A DNA stretch of 64,000 bases from JBCCBV01 sp039033855 (GTDB lineage Bacteria > Planctomycetota > Phycisphaerae > Phycisphaerales > Phycisphaeraceae): positions 21,776-85,775 of the forward strand of contig JBCCBV010000015.1 in assembly GCA_039033855.1 (NCBI GenBank), read 5' to 3'. A program made the position numbers and the translations under genes. How positions within the stretch are numbered: position 1 is the stretch's first letter; every line of letters starts with the position of its first letter. Below, one piece after another: positions 1 to 9,131 of this stretch. The notes under the pieces are model-generated. The model had not been told where the DNA came from. It saw only the letters and a list, made by a program, of their open reading frames with translations, and ran no database searches.

Positions 1-2
1 CC

Positions 3-1112
3 GTGGTCTTGGTGGTAGACACCGACCCCAGGTTGCCCGAACTGCTCCGTGGGTTGGCCCCGGTAGACCGCACGCTGGAGGTGCACCACGCCGGCACCGC
101 CGCCGACGCCGAGGCCATGTGCCGTGCGCTGCGGGTGGACTTGGCGCTCATCGATCCGGCATTGCCCGACGGCTCGGGGCTTGAACTCGCCCGACGGCTG
201 ACCAGCGCCCGCCGACCCGCCGCGGCGATTGTGGTGGCGGCCGACAACGACTTCGCCACCGCTCAGCGGGCGATGCGTGCCGGCGCCGCCGACTGCTTGT
301 CGCGGGCTTCGCTCGACTTGGAGCATCTTGAATCAAGCGTGCGCATCGCCCTCGACCGTCAACAGCGCGACTTGGCCACCCGCCGGCGCATCGCACGGCT
401 GAAGAAGCTCTGCCGAAGGCTCAACGAAGCCCGCATCGAGGTCGCCGATCAGGTCGACGTGTTGTGCAACGACCTTGTGACGGCGTACCAGGAGCTGGCC
501 GTACAGATGCAGGCCTCGCAGCGCGAGGTCAGCTTCGAAGAAACCACCGCCGACGAACTCGACCTCGAAGCGCTGCTGCGTCAGACGCTCGAGCACGTGG
601 TGGAGCTGACCGGCCCGACCAACGCCGCGGTGTTCTTGCCCGCGTCGATGGACGAGTTTTCGCTCGGCGGCTATGTGAACTACGACTGCACCAGCGACTC
701 GGCCGACATGCTGCTGCGTCACCTGGCCGATGTGTTGGCGCCCAAAGTGGCCGACGCCACCGAGCCGGTGCACGTGCGCGATGCGGTCACGATGCGGTCG
801 TGGCTGGGCGACGACGCCGCCTGGCTGGAGGGCGCGGAGATGCTGGCGATTTCCGCCGGGTCCGGGGGCGAGGCGCTGGCCGTGCTCGCTCTTTTCCGCG
901 ACGCCGACCAGCCGTTCGACCCCGAAGCGGTGCGCAAGCTCGAAGCCCTGGGCCCGGTGCTCGGCGAACGACTCGAACGCATCATCCGGGTCCATCACCG
1001 GCACTGGGGCGACGACGACGGCCCGCCGAGCGCCTTCGACATCGGGCCCGGCTCTGCCGAGCCGGACGACCTGCCCAGCTTCTTCGACGACGACGAGCCC
1101 GAGGGTTACTGA
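3..1112 (+). CDS. Receiver-domain response regulator with coiled coil and GAF-like domain
   Basis: This is a signalling protein of about 369 residues. Residues 1-115 look like a CheY-type receiver, with acidic residues D6 and D8 and the probable phospho-acceptor D51 in a LIDPALPDGSG context. The usual conserved lysine after beta-5 is replaced by R101. A charged helical linker (about 115-180) leads to a GAF-like region (about 185-330) and a very acidic C-terminal tail. There is no DNA-binding or recognisable output domain, so it probably acts through protein contacts. The GTG at base 3 starts unusually close to the first beta strand, so the true start may lie outside the window. The stop codon opens a 13-base tandem repeat. 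The partner could be the FHA-GAF histidine kinase two genes downstream, but that is inference from distance only. Confidence 0.75.
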   Translation: MVLVVDTDPRLPELLRGLAPVDRTLEVHHAGTAADAEAMCRALRVDLALIDPALPDGSGLELARRLTSARRPAAAIVVAADNDFATAQRAMRAGAADCLSRASLDLEHLESSVRIALDRQQRDLATRRRIARLKKLCRRLNEARIEVADQVDVLCNDLVTAYQELAVQMQASQREVSFEETTADELDLEALLRQTLEHVVELTGPTNAAVFLPASMDEFSLGGYVNYDCTSDSADMLLRHLADVLAPKVADATEPVHVRDAVTMRSWLGDDAAWLEGAEMLAISAGSGGEALAVLALFRDADQPFDPEAVRKLEALGPVLGERLERIIRVHHRHWGDDDGPPSAFDIGPGSAEPDDLPSFFDDDEPEGY

Positions 1113-1162
1113 CCCCCGGAACCGACCCCCGGAACCGACCCCCGGAACTGACCCCCGGAATG
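1111..1162. repeat. 13-bp tandem repeat, four copies, starting at a stop codon
   Basis: Four consecutive copies of a 13-base unit close to GACCCCCGGAACC begin on the last two bases of the preceding TGA stop codon. The third and fourth copies each differ at their 3' end. The unit contains the CCCCGGAA word that recurs elsewhere in the window. The rest of the gap up to argH shows no clear promoter or terminator. Confidence 0.9.
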
Positions 1163-1313
1163 AAGTACCCGGCTGTCAAAGGCGGTGATCGTCGATAGAA
1201 ACGGTTCACCCCGGCGGTGAGCGACTGGCCGTGGCGTGCGGTCGGGGGCGGGCGTCCAGGCCGGGCGTTTGCCGGCTCGTCACGCGGCCCGGCGTTGCGG
1301 TACGCTCCCGCGC

Positions 1314-2828
1314 ATGACAGGAAAACCATGGGAATCGGCCAAGGCCTCGGGCTCGGAGGGCGACGCTGCTGCCGCCCGTTTCGTCTGCTCCCTCGACTGG
1401 GACTGGCGGCTCTATAAGCACGACATCCGCGGGTCGATCGCCCACGCGCGGATGCTCGAGCACGTCGGGCTCATCAATAAGGATGAGCTTTCAGAGATCG
1501 AACGCGGGCTGGGTGAGATCGAGTCGGAGATCGAAGCGCTGGGGGCGAACGGTCGGCAGTGGCCGGGCTTCAAGGTCGAGCTCGAAGACGTGCACATGTG
1601 CGTCGAGGCCGCGCTCATCGAAAAGGTCGGCGAGCCCGGCCGCAAGCTTCATACTGGCCGAAGCCGGAACGATCAGGTGGCGCTCGACACCAAGCTTTTT
1701 ATCCGCGAGGCCCAGCAAGAAGTGTCCGCCCGGATCGAGTCTTTGCGCGAGGCCTTCGCCAAACTGGCCGAAACCGACGGCCGCGTGGTGATGCCGTCGT
1801 ACACGCACCTGCAACGAGCCCAGCCGATCGTGGCCGGGGGCGAGCTGCTCGCGTGGGGCGAATCGTTTGCGCGTTGCCAAGACCGAATCGACCGCCTGTG
1901 CGCGTTGCACGGCGACAGCCCGATTGGCTCGGGCGCCATCGCGGGGTCGTCGTTACCGCTCGACCGCGCGTTCACGGCGAACGTGCTGGGGTTTGATGCC
2001 GTCACCCGTTCCAGCATCGACGCGACCGCGTCGCGCGATGTCGCGATCGACTTCGCTTACGGCTTATCGATGACGGCCATGTGGCTCTCGCGCTGGGCCG
2101 AGCAGTGGATCATCTACGCCTCGGCCGAGTTCGGGTTTATCACGCTCGACAACGCGTACACCACCGGCTCGTCGATGATGCCGCAGAAGCGCAACCCCGA
2201 CATGCTCGAGCTCATCCGCGGCAAGTGCGGGCAGGTGTACGGCTCGCTGGTGGCGCTGCTCACGCTCTGCAAAGGCATCACCGTCGGCTACAACCGCGAC
2301 CTGCAGGAAGACAAGCGCCATCTGTTTTCGGCCTACGACTGCGTGTGCGACAGCCTGGACGTGGCGGCAGGCATCGTGCGGACAACCCGCTTCAACGAGG
2401 AGCGCATCAAGGACGGCCTCGACCGCGGCTACCTCGACGCCACCAGCATGGCCGAGTATTTGGTGACCCAGGGCGTGGCGTTCCGCACGGCGCACCAGGT
2501 GGTAGGCAAGCTGGTCAAGCTCTGCGACGACACCGAGCGCTACAAGCTCGAACAACTGAGCGTGGAAGAGATGAACGCCACCGTCAGCGAAGTGCTCGCC
2601 GGGATTACCGGCGGCGTGGGCTCTGAACGAGCCGCGAGCGTGCGCGAGCGGGGCCCGGCGTCGCACGCTTCTTCCAATGTGGTTTCGGAGGATGTCTTCG
2701 ACTGGCTTGGGCCGGAGAATGTGGTCAAGCGGTATCAGACGGCCGGCAACGCCGGGGTCTCGGGCTTCGAGCAGCAGTTGGAAGACTGGCGCGCAATGCT
2801 GGACGACTTCGGTTCCAGTTCTGGCTGA
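1314..2828 (+). CDS. argH: Argininosuccinate lyase
   Basis: ArgH cleaves argininosuccinate to arginine and fumarate, the last step of arginine synthesis, in the cytoplasm. The product is 504 residues. It carries the fumarase/aspartase superfamily signature GSSMMPQKRNPD near residue 285, the TGRSRNDQV motif near residue 115 and the THLQ segment in the middle. The ATG at 1314 gives a normal N-terminus; the frame stays open upstream but that stretch has no resemblance to the family. Length is slightly above the usual 460-470 residues. No other arginine gene is adjacent, so it appears to be a single-gene unit. Confidence 0.96.
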   Translation: MTGKPWESAKASGSEGDAAAARFVCSLDWDWRLYKHDIRGSIAHARMLEHVGLINKDELSEIERGLGEIESEIEALGANGRQWPGFKVELEDVHMCVEAALIEKVGEPGRKLHTGRSRNDQVALDTKLFIREAQQEVSARIESLREAFAKLAETDGRVVMPSYTHLQRAQPIVAGGELLAWGESFARCQDRIDRLCALHGDSPIGSGAIAGSSLPLDRAFTANVLGFDAVTRSSIDATASRDVAIDFAYGLSMTAMWLSRWAEQWIIYASAEFGFITLDNAYTTGSSMMPQKRNPDMLELIRGKCGQVYGSLVALLTLCKGITVGYNRDLQEDKRHLFSAYDCVCDSLDVAAGIVRTTRFNEERIKDGLDRGYLDATSMAEYLVTQGVAFRTAHQVVGKLVKLCDDTERYKLEQLSVEEMNATVSEVLAGITGGVGSERAASVRERGPASHASSNVVSEDVFDWLGPENVVKRYQTAGNAGVSGFEQQLEDWRAMLDDFGSSSG

Positions 2829-2891
2829 CGGCCGACGGCGGCTGGCTTTGTGCTCCGCTGATCGCTGACGGCTGACCGCTACCATCTAGCC

Positions 2892-4667
2892 ATGCTGGTG
2901 CTTCAAATCCTCCAAGGCCCGGACCGCGGCCGTCGGATCGAGCTGCCCGACCACGAGCCGCAGCAGATCGGCCGGTCGAGCGAGGCGATCCACCTGGGCG
3001 ACCAGACGATTTCTCGTCGGCACGCCGAGCTGACGCCGCAGGGCAAGGGCGTGTGGTCGATCCGCGACCTGCATTCGAGCAACGGCACGTTCGTCAACGG
3101 GGTGCGCGTGTCCGAGAGCCGTACGCTCAAGGCCGGCGATCAGATCCGTTGCGGCAACACGCTGCTGGTGTTTGGCGAGGGCTCGCCGACCAACCCGCTG
3201 ACCCGCCAGCTGCGCATGGCCCGGCGGGGCGAGCTGGAGGTCAACGTCGAGGCCAGCGTGGCCAGCAACGACGACTCGATGATCATGAGCTCGCCCGACC
3301 CCGCGCAGGCGGCCGAGTTCCAGCTCGGGGTCATCTACCGGCTGCTGCGGCTGGTGGGTTCGGTGACCGACAAGCAGGAGATGTTCGAGCGCGTCATGGA
3401 CGTGGTGTTCGAGTATTTCTCACCCGACCGCGCGTTCATCTTGACCCAGCCCGACCCCGCGGCCGACGGCATGGACATGGAGCCGGTGGTCATCCGCCGG
3501 CGCCAACCGCCCGGCTCGCCCGGCGCCGCGAGCGGCCACCCCGACGCGGCCCTGCCGATGCGCCCCGACGCGCCGGTGACCATCAGCCACACCATCGTGC
3601 AGTACGTCGCACGCAAACGCGTGGGCGTGCTGACATCCAACGCGATGAACGACACGCGCTTTACCACCGGCGACTCGGTCCGGGCCTACGGCATCCGCTC
3701 GGCCATCTGCGTGCCCATCCGCTACAAGGAATACTTCTACGGCGTCATCCACATCGACTCGACCGTCGCCAACTACACGTACACCGAAGACCAGCTGCAC
3801 CTGCTGACCGCCATTGGCGTGCAAACCGGCTTGGCGCTGGCGAACATCCGGCTGGTCGAGGCGCGGCTTCGGGCCGAACGCCTGGCGGCGGTGGGATCGA
3901 CGGTGGCGTCTTTGTCTCACTCAATCAAGAACATCCTGCAGGGCATGCGCGGCGGCGCCGACGTGGTCGAGCTCGGTTTGCGCAAGCAGAACCTGCAGGT
4001 CGTGGGCAACGGCTGGACGATCGTGGCCCGCAACCTCGAGCGCATCTACGAGCTGACGCTCAACATGCTGCAGTTCTCGAAGCAGCGCAAGCCCGAGCTG
4101 GAGATGACCCAGATCATCCCCGTGCTCGAAGACGTGGTGGCGCTCGAGCAGAAGCAGTACGACGCCAAGGGCGTGGCGCTGTTTAGCGATTTCGACGACG
4201 ACCTGCCCCCCGTGCCGGTGCAGGCGTCCGGCATCCACCAGGCGCTATTGAACCTGGTCTCGAACGCGCTCGACGCGTCGTCGTCGGGCGACGTGGTGAC
4301 GCTCGGCTGCCGGGTGGTGGTGGAGGACGACGAGCTCGAGCTTCGGGTCGTGGACAACGGCGTGGGCATGAGCCCCGAGGTCCGAAGGCGGCTGTTCGAG
4401 CCGTTCCACTCGACCAAGGGGTACGGCGGAACGGGCCTGGGGCTGGTGGTCACCAAAAAGGTGATCGACGAGCACGGCGGGCGCGTGTGGGTCGAGTCCG
4501 AACCCGGGCAGGGCTCGACGTTCTTGATCCGTTTGCCGTTGTCGATGGGCGCGGCGCCGGAGTCGGCCGACACCCATGGCCCGAGCGCCGCAACGTCGCC
4601 CGGCGCGAACGGGAACGGCCCGGCCGACGCGGGGTTGAAGGTCGAGTTGCCCGAACTGGCGGACTAA
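2892..4667 (+). CDS. FHA-GAF sensor histidine kinase
   Basis: This is a 591-residue soluble histidine kinase. Residues 12-95 form an FHA domain that would bind phosphothreonine peptides (GRSS at 27-30, SRRH at 41-44, SSNGTFVNG at 62-70). Residues 155-320 form a GAF sensor. The phospho-accepting His is H343 in LSHSIKN, within a short HisKA helix pair. The ATPase part shows N box LLNLVSNALDAS, G1 VVDNGVGMS and G2 GYGGTGLGL. No membrane segment is seen, so the stimulus is likely intracellular or delivered by a Ser/Thr kinase through the FHA domain. The C-terminal 40 residues are low-complexity. A response regulator is not directly adjacent. Confidence 0.93.
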   Translation: MLVLQILQGPDRGRRIELPDHEPQQIGRSSEAIHLGDQTISRRHAELTPQGKGVWSIRDLHSSNGTFVNGVRVSESRTLKAGDQIRCGNTLLVFGEGSPTNPLTRQLRMARRGELEVNVEASVASNDDSMIMSSPDPAQAAEFQLGVIYRLLRLVGSVTDKQEMFERVMDVVFEYFSPDRAFILTQPDPAADGMDMEPVVIRRRQPPGSPGAASGHPDAALPMRPDAPVTISHTIVQYVARKRVGVLTSNAMNDTRFTTGDSVRAYGIRSAICVPIRYKEYFYGVIHIDSTVANYTYTEDQLHLLTAIGVQTGLALANIRLVEARLRAERLAAVGSTVASLSHSIKNILQGMRGGADVVELGLRKQNLQVVGNGWTIVARNLERIYELTLNMLQFSKQRKPELEMTQIIPVLEDVVALEQKQYDAKGVALFSDFDDDLPPVPVQASGIHQALLNLVSNALDASSSGDVVTLGCRVVVEDDELELRVVDNGVGMSPEVRRRLFEPFHSTKGYGGTGLGLVVTKKVIDEHGGRVWVESEPGQGSTFLIRLPLSMGAAPESADTHGPSAATSPGANGNGPADAGLKVELPELAD

Positions 4668-4705
4668 GCGCGGGGCGCGTTCCGCTCGCTGCCAGCCTTT
4701 GCGGT

Positions 4706-6196
4706 TTAGCTGGCGCTGGCGCGTTTGCGCTGCAGGTCGGCCAGGTACTTGCGGGCCTCGCCTACTAAGTAGAACGAGCCGGTGACGACGATGATGTCCT
4801 CACGGCTGACCGCGTGCGACGCCAGCCGGAGCGCGGCGGGCAGGTCGGAGGCCACCTGGGCCATCTTCGGCGTCATGTCGGTGAACTGCCGGTGCAGGTC
4901 GGTGGGCTCGACGGCCCGGGGGTTCTGGCGGGCTTTGGTGAAGATCACCTTGTCCGCCCCCAGCGACACCTGGTGCAGCATGCCCTGGACGTCTTTGTCG
5001 GCGCCGCAGCCGAAGACCAGCACCAGCGAGTCGTACGACAGGTGCGCCCCGAGCGAGCGGATCAGCGCCTGGATCGACGCGGCGTTGTGGGCGCCGTCGA
5101 TAAACACGCGTGGGCGGGCCAGGACCTGCTCCATCCGGCCGGGCAGTTCGGTTTTCGCCAGGCCTTGGATCACCTGCGCCTCGGGCGGGTCGAACCCGTG
5201 GGCCTTGAGCTTGTCGATCATCGCCAGGGCCAGCCCGCAGTTGTGGGCCTGGTGCTCGCCCTTGAGGGGCACGGCCAGGTGCTCGAACTGCGAGGTTTTG
5301 GTGGTCAGGCACACCCGGCTGTGCGGGCCGAGCTCTTTGTTGGCCTCGAAGCGGAACGAGAAATCGATGTCCTTGCCGGTGAACTGCAGCGGTGCCCCGA
5401 CCTCTTCCGCGCAGGCCTTAAGGACCTTGGTGACGGCCTTGTCTTGCTGCACCGACACCGCGGGCACGTCGGGCTTGAACACGCCGGCCTTTTCACGGGC
5501 GATCAGTTCGACGGTGTCGCCCAGCAGGTGGGTGTGGTCGAGCGAGATGGCGGTCAGACCCACCACCAGCGGGTCGACGGCGGTGGTGCTGTCGAGCCGG
5601 CCGCCCAGCCCGGTTTCGAGGACCGCCAGGTCGACCGCCTGGTCGGCGAAGTACAGCAGCGCCGCGGCGGTGAGGATCTCGAAGAACGTCGGCGGGCCGG
5701 AGATGCCGCGGGTGGCGACGAACTTGGCCTCGACCTCGGCGATCCGCCGAAACGCGTCGGCGCAGTCGGCGTAGGAGATCATCTGGCCGCCGATGGCGAT
5801 GCGCTCGCGCAGGTCGACCAGGTGGGGCGAGCTGTACGAGCCCACGGCGTAGCCCGAGGCGCCGAGCATCGACGCGAGCATGGCACACGTCGACCCCTTG
5901 CCCTTGGTGCCGGCCACCTGCACGCACTTGAGCCCCTCTTGCGGGTTGTCCAGCAGCTCGAGCAGCCGCTTCATGCGGGCCAGCGAGAAGGTCTTGTCGT
6001 CGTACTTGACCGTGCGCAGTCGCTCGTGGTCGATGTGGGCGTACAACCAGCGCAGAGCGGTGGTGTAGTTGGTGATGCTCTCGGGCTTGGGCAGGTCGAG
6101 GTCGACCGCCTTGGCCGAGGGCTTTCGGCCCTTGGAGACGGGCCGCGCGGCGGTGGTAGACCGCCTGGAACGCTGGGTCGTTGTCGCGCTTGGCAT
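4706..6196 (-). CDS. folC: Bifunctional folylpolyglutamate/dihydrofolate synthase
   Basis: FolC adds glutamate to dihydropteroate and to folates using ATP. The 496-residue product has the Mur-ligase-like P-loop AGTKGKGST at residues 95-103, the ETGLGGRLDST motif, the SLDHTHLLGDT segment and a C-terminal Mur ligase domain beginning near the IDGAHN motif. The ATG at 6196 is chosen because upstream codons lose family resemblance. Even so there is a basic, Ser/Thr-rich extension of about 40 residues before the catalytic core. The gene converges on the histidine kinase gene with 38 bases between the stops and is divergent from egtB. Confidence 0.95.
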   Translation of the reverse strand: MPSATTTQRSRRSTTAARPVSKGRKPSAKAVDLDLPKPESITNYTTALRWLYAHIDHERLRTVKYDDKTFSLARMKRLLELLDNPQEGLKCVQVAGTKGKGSTCAMLASMLGASGYAVGSYSSPHLVDLRERIAIGGQMISYADCADAFRRIAEVEAKFVATRGISGPPTFFEILTAAALLYFADQAVDLAVLETGLGGRLDSTTAVDPLVVGLTAISLDHTHLLGDTVELIAREKAGVFKPDVPAVSVQQDKAVTKVLKACAEEVGAPLQFTGKDIDFSFRFEANKELGPHSRVCLTTKTSQFEHLAVPLKGEHQAHNCGLALAMIDKLKAHGFDPPEAQVIQGLAKTELPGRMEQVLARPRVFIDGAHNAASIQALIRSLGAHLSYDSLVLVFGCGADKDVQGMLHQVSLGADKVIFTKARQNPRAVEPTDLHRQFTDMTPKMAQVASDLPAALRLASHAVSREDIIVVTGSFYLVGEARKYLADLQRKRASAS

Positions 6197-6497
6197 AGTC
6201 GGGCCACCGTAGCGGACGCCCCGTGCGGGGTCAACGATTTGAGCACGATTCACCCGATCTGCATGGGATTGACGCAATTTGCGAGGAATCGTGACACAAA
6301 CCTGTGTTGCGCAGGCCGGCGTTGACGCAATCCTGACCCGCGCAACGGGGCGACACGCTCGCATGGGCGCTGCGGCCGGGATGGGGTGGCGACGTGGTTT
6401 GGTCTGCGGCGCGGCCTCCGCCACAAGCGGTGGGTTGATCCGCCCGGCGGCCCGACCTAGCGTCCACCTCCCGTTTTGGGAGTTTGGGGCTTTGGGT
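6197..6497. promoter_or_regulatory. Divergent folC-egtB promoter region with a 10-bp direct repeat
   Basis: This 301-base gap must hold the promoters of folC (leftward) and egtB (rightward). The word TTGACGCAAT occurs twice in the same orientation, at 6269-6278 and 6322-6331. The spacing is 53 bases, close to five helical turns, as in paired operators. TTGAC resembles a -35 element, but no good -10 box stands at the right distance from either copy. A GGGAG at 6478-6482 lies about 15 bases before the egtB ATG and is a rather distant ribosome binding site. Confidence 0.4.
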
Positions 6498-7937
6498 ATG
6501 TCGATCGTTTCGCCACAATCCGCGGCGCTGTCTGACGCTCAGGCCGAGGCTGCGCACGGGCCCGACCCGGCCCGGGCCGTGGCAGGGGTGTTGCAGCCGC
6601 CCGACCCCGCGGTCGAGCCCGACCCGGCCGGTGCGCTGGACTTCGTACAACAGGTTCGCGCGTTCACCGAAACGCTGGTGGCGGGCCTCGAGCCCGAAGA
6701 CCTGGTGGTGCAGACGCAAGAGGATTGTTCGCCCGGCAAGTGGCACCTGGCGCACACGACCTGGTTCTTCGAGCGGTTCGTGCTGGGCCCGTGGTCGCCG
6801 GGGTACACCGCGGTGGACCCGGCGTACGACTACCTGTTCAACAGCTACTACAACGGCGTGGGCCCGCAGCACTGCCGACCCAGGCGGGGCGTGCTTTCTC
6901 GCCCGACCGTGGCCCAGGTGCTCGGTTACCGGCAAGAGGTCGATCGACGGCTGTCTGCATTGGTCGACGACGTTTCGGCCGGGCGTGCCGACCCCGCGCC
7001 GCCGAAAGAGCCCGCCGGGGCGCTGGGGTTGGCGGCCATGCTCCGGCTGGGCGCCCACCACGAACAGCAGCACCAGGAACTCCTGCTGGCCGACCTGCAA
7101 CACGCGTTTTCGTCGAACCCGCTGATGCCTGCCCACCCCGATGCGTTGCCCGCGAGGCGCGAAGGCGCCGACCCGTCGCCCGCCGGCTGGGTGCATTTCG
7201 AGGCCGGCCTGGTGCCCGCGGGGGTGCGCACCGGCGCCAAGGCCTTCCACTTTGACAACGAAACCCCCCGCATCCGGGCCTGGATCGAGCCGTTCGACCT
7301 GGCCGATCGGCTGGTGACCTGCGGCGAATACCAAGCCTTTATCGACGACGGCGGGTACGACCGGCCGGACCTCTGGCTCTCGGCCGGCTGGGCCCAGCGG
7401 CAGGCCGACGGCTGGACCTGCCCGCTGTACTGGTATCGCGACGGCGGCGTCTGGAAGCGTTACGCGTTGTCCGAGCCGACCGAAGTCCCCGCCGACGAGC
7501 CGGTGTCGCACCTGAGTTACTACGAGGCCGACGCCTACGCCCGCTGGGCGGGCGCCCGGCTGCCGACCGAGTTCGAGTGGGAGCACGCCGCGTTCCGCGC
7601 CCGGGCCGAACGTCGGGTGGCCGACGACGGCGCCTACGCCGAGTCGATGCGCTGGACCCCCGCCCCCGCCCGGCCGGCCCCGGTCGACCGTTGCCTGCGC
7701 CAAATGATGGGCGTGCTCTGGCAGTGGACGTCGTCGGCCTACGCGCCTTATGCCGGGTACCGCCCGCTGCCGGGCGTGCTGGGCGAATACAACGGCAAGT
7801 TCATGTCCGGCCAGCAGGTGTTGCGCGGTGCCGCGGCGATCACGCCCCGCTCGCACACCCGGGTCAGCTACCGCAACTTCTACGCGCCCCAGAGCCGGTG
7901 GTGCGCGGCCGGCCTGCGTTTGGCGCGCGACGCCTAG
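6498..7937 (+). CDS. egtB: Ergothioneine biosynthesis sulfoxide synthase EgtB
   Basis: EgtB is a mononuclear iron enzyme that joins a thiol (cysteine or gamma-glutamylcysteine) to the imidazole of trimethylhistidine with oxygen, giving a sulfoxide. The 479-residue product has a DinB-like N-terminal domain with the WHLAHTTWFFE motif at 82-92 and the iron site H188-x3-H192-x-E194. A formylglycine-generating-enzyme-like C-terminal domain follows, ending in the typical RNFY..Q.RWCAAGLRLAR motif. The ATG at 6498 is preferred because the open frame upstream is not family-like. egtD follows closely. No egtC amidohydrolase is nearby, which fits variants that use free cysteine, though egtC could lie elsewhere. 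Confidence 0.93.
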   Translation: MSIVSPQSAALSDAQAEAAHGPDPARAVAGVLQPPDPAVEPDPAGALDFVQQVRAFTETLVAGLEPEDLVVQTQEDCSPGKWHLAHTTWFFERFVLGPWSPGYTAVDPAYDYLFNSYYNGVGPQHCRPRRGVLSRPTVAQVLGYRQEVDRRLSALVDDVSAGRADPAPPKEPAGALGLAAMLRLGAHHEQQHQELLLADLQHAFSSNPLMPAHPDALPARREGADPSPAGWVHFEAGLVPAGVRTGAKAFHFDNETPRIRAWIEPFDLADRLVTCGEYQAFIDDGGYDRPDLWLSAGWAQRQADGWTCPLYWYRDGGVWKRYALSEPTEVPADEPVSHLSYYEADAYARWAGARLPTEFEWEHAAFRARAERRVADDGAYAESMRWTPAPARPAPVDRCLRQMMGVLWQWTSSAYAPYAGYRPLPGVLGEYNGKFMSGQQVLRGAAAITPRSHTRVSYRNFYAPQSRWCAAGLRLARDA

Positions 7938-8018
7938 CGGGTTGTGCTTCTCGATTTCTCCGGCGCCCCGACCCCGGCGTCATTCTCCTTTTCCCTGGAC
8001 CGACGCCGAGACTCTGCG

Positions 8019-9131
8019 ATGACCTGTTGGTACGCCTCTTGTGTGGCGACGCGATCGCCGATCGCCCGCCCGACCGATCATTCCACCGATACCCAGACGC
8101 GGGCTAAGGCCGTGGACGCCGCCAGCGCGTCTGCCCTGGACGCGCTCGACCCGTCAGACCCGTCGGAACAGGCCGGCGGCTTCGACCTGATCGACCTGCA
8201 CCCTTCGCCGGCCGACCTGCGGGCCATCGCCGTCGAAGGCCTGTCGGCCGAGCCCAAGTCGCTGCCCGCGGCGCTCTTGTACGACGCCCAAGGCAGCGCG
8301 CTGTTCGAGTCGATCTGCGACCTGCCCGAGTACTACCTGACCCGGACCGAGGTGGGGATCCTGCGGGCCAACCTGCCGGAGATCGCCGAGCGCATCGGGC
8401 CCGGCGCCCTGGTGTTCGAGCCCGGCTGCGGCAGCGGCGTCAAGACCCGGCTGCTGCTGGAGACGCTCGACCGGCCGGCGGGCTTTGTGCCCATCGAGAT
8501 CAGTCGTAGCGCGCTGCTGGGCGCGTGCGCCGAGTTGGCCCGGGCCGTGCCCGGCGTCGAAATCCTCCCGGTTTGCGCGGACTATCACCGGCCGATCCCC
8601 GAGCCGTCGCCCGAAGTCGACCCCGAGCAGCGGGTGGTGTTCTTCCCCGGCTCAACGGTGGGCAACGCGCCGCCCGACGAGGCCCGGGTGCTCCTGGAAC
8701 GACTGGCCGAGCTGGTCGGGCCCGGCGGGTGGATGCTCGTCGGCGTGGACCTGCGCAAAGACCCCGAGCTACTCGAAGCCGCCTACGACGACGCGCAAGG
8801 GGTGACGGCCCGTTTCACGCTCAACGTGCTCGAAAGATTGAACCGCGAAGCCGACGCCGACTTCGACCTCGACGCCTTTGGCCACGAGGCGGTCTGGCGC
8901 GACGGCCCGGGCTGGGTCGAGCTCGGCGCGGTCAGCCTGTTCGATCAGACGGTGTCGGTGGCCGGGCAGCGGTTTGCGTTCGCCCGGGGCGAAAAGCTGC
9001 ACACCGAGGTGTCGGCCAAGTACACGCTCGACGGGTTCGCGGAGCTGGCGGCGCCGGTCGCGTCCGTGGCGGGCGTGTGGACCGATGCGCAGGCGCGCTT
9101 CAGCGTGCAACTGCTGCGGGTGGCCGGCTAA
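8019..9131 (+). CDS. egtD: L-histidine N-alpha-methyltransferase EgtD
   Basis: EgtD uses three SAM to trimethylate the alpha-amine of histidine, making hercynine, the substrate of EgtB. With the ATG at 8019 the product is 370 residues, longer than the usual 320. Family features include YDAQGSALFESICDLPEYYLTRTE near 88-111 and the SAM loop FEPGCGSG at 133-140. The start is uncertain: a GTG at 7944, seven bases after egtB, and a GTG near 8112 are also possible, and the first 50 residues look unlike the family. The gene forms an operon with egtB. Its stop overlaps the stop of the convergent lipoprotein gene by four bases (CTAA). Confidence 0.92.
   Translation: MTCWYASCVATRSPIARPTDHSTDTQTRAKAVDAASASALDALDPSDPSEQAGGFDLIDLHPSPADLRAIAVEGLSAEPKSLPAALLYDAQGSALFESICDLPEYYLTRTEVGILRANLPEIAERIGPGALVFEPGCGSGVKTRLLLETLDRPAGFVPIEISRSALLGACAELARAVPGVEILPVCADYHRPIPEPSPEVDPEQRVVFFPGSTVGNAPPDEARVLLERLAELVGPGGWMLVGVDLRKDPELLEAAYDDAQGVTARFTLNVLERLNREADADFDLDAFGHEAVWRDGPGWVELGAVSLFDQTVSVAGQRFAFARGEKLHTEVSAKYTLDGFAELAAPVASVAGVWTDAQARFSVQLLRVAG

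Noticed and set aside
4814..6325. A 500-codon open frame opposite folC
   Set aside because: It is an antisense shadow of a clear folC gene, with Gly/Val/Arg-rich low-complexity translation and no family resemblance.
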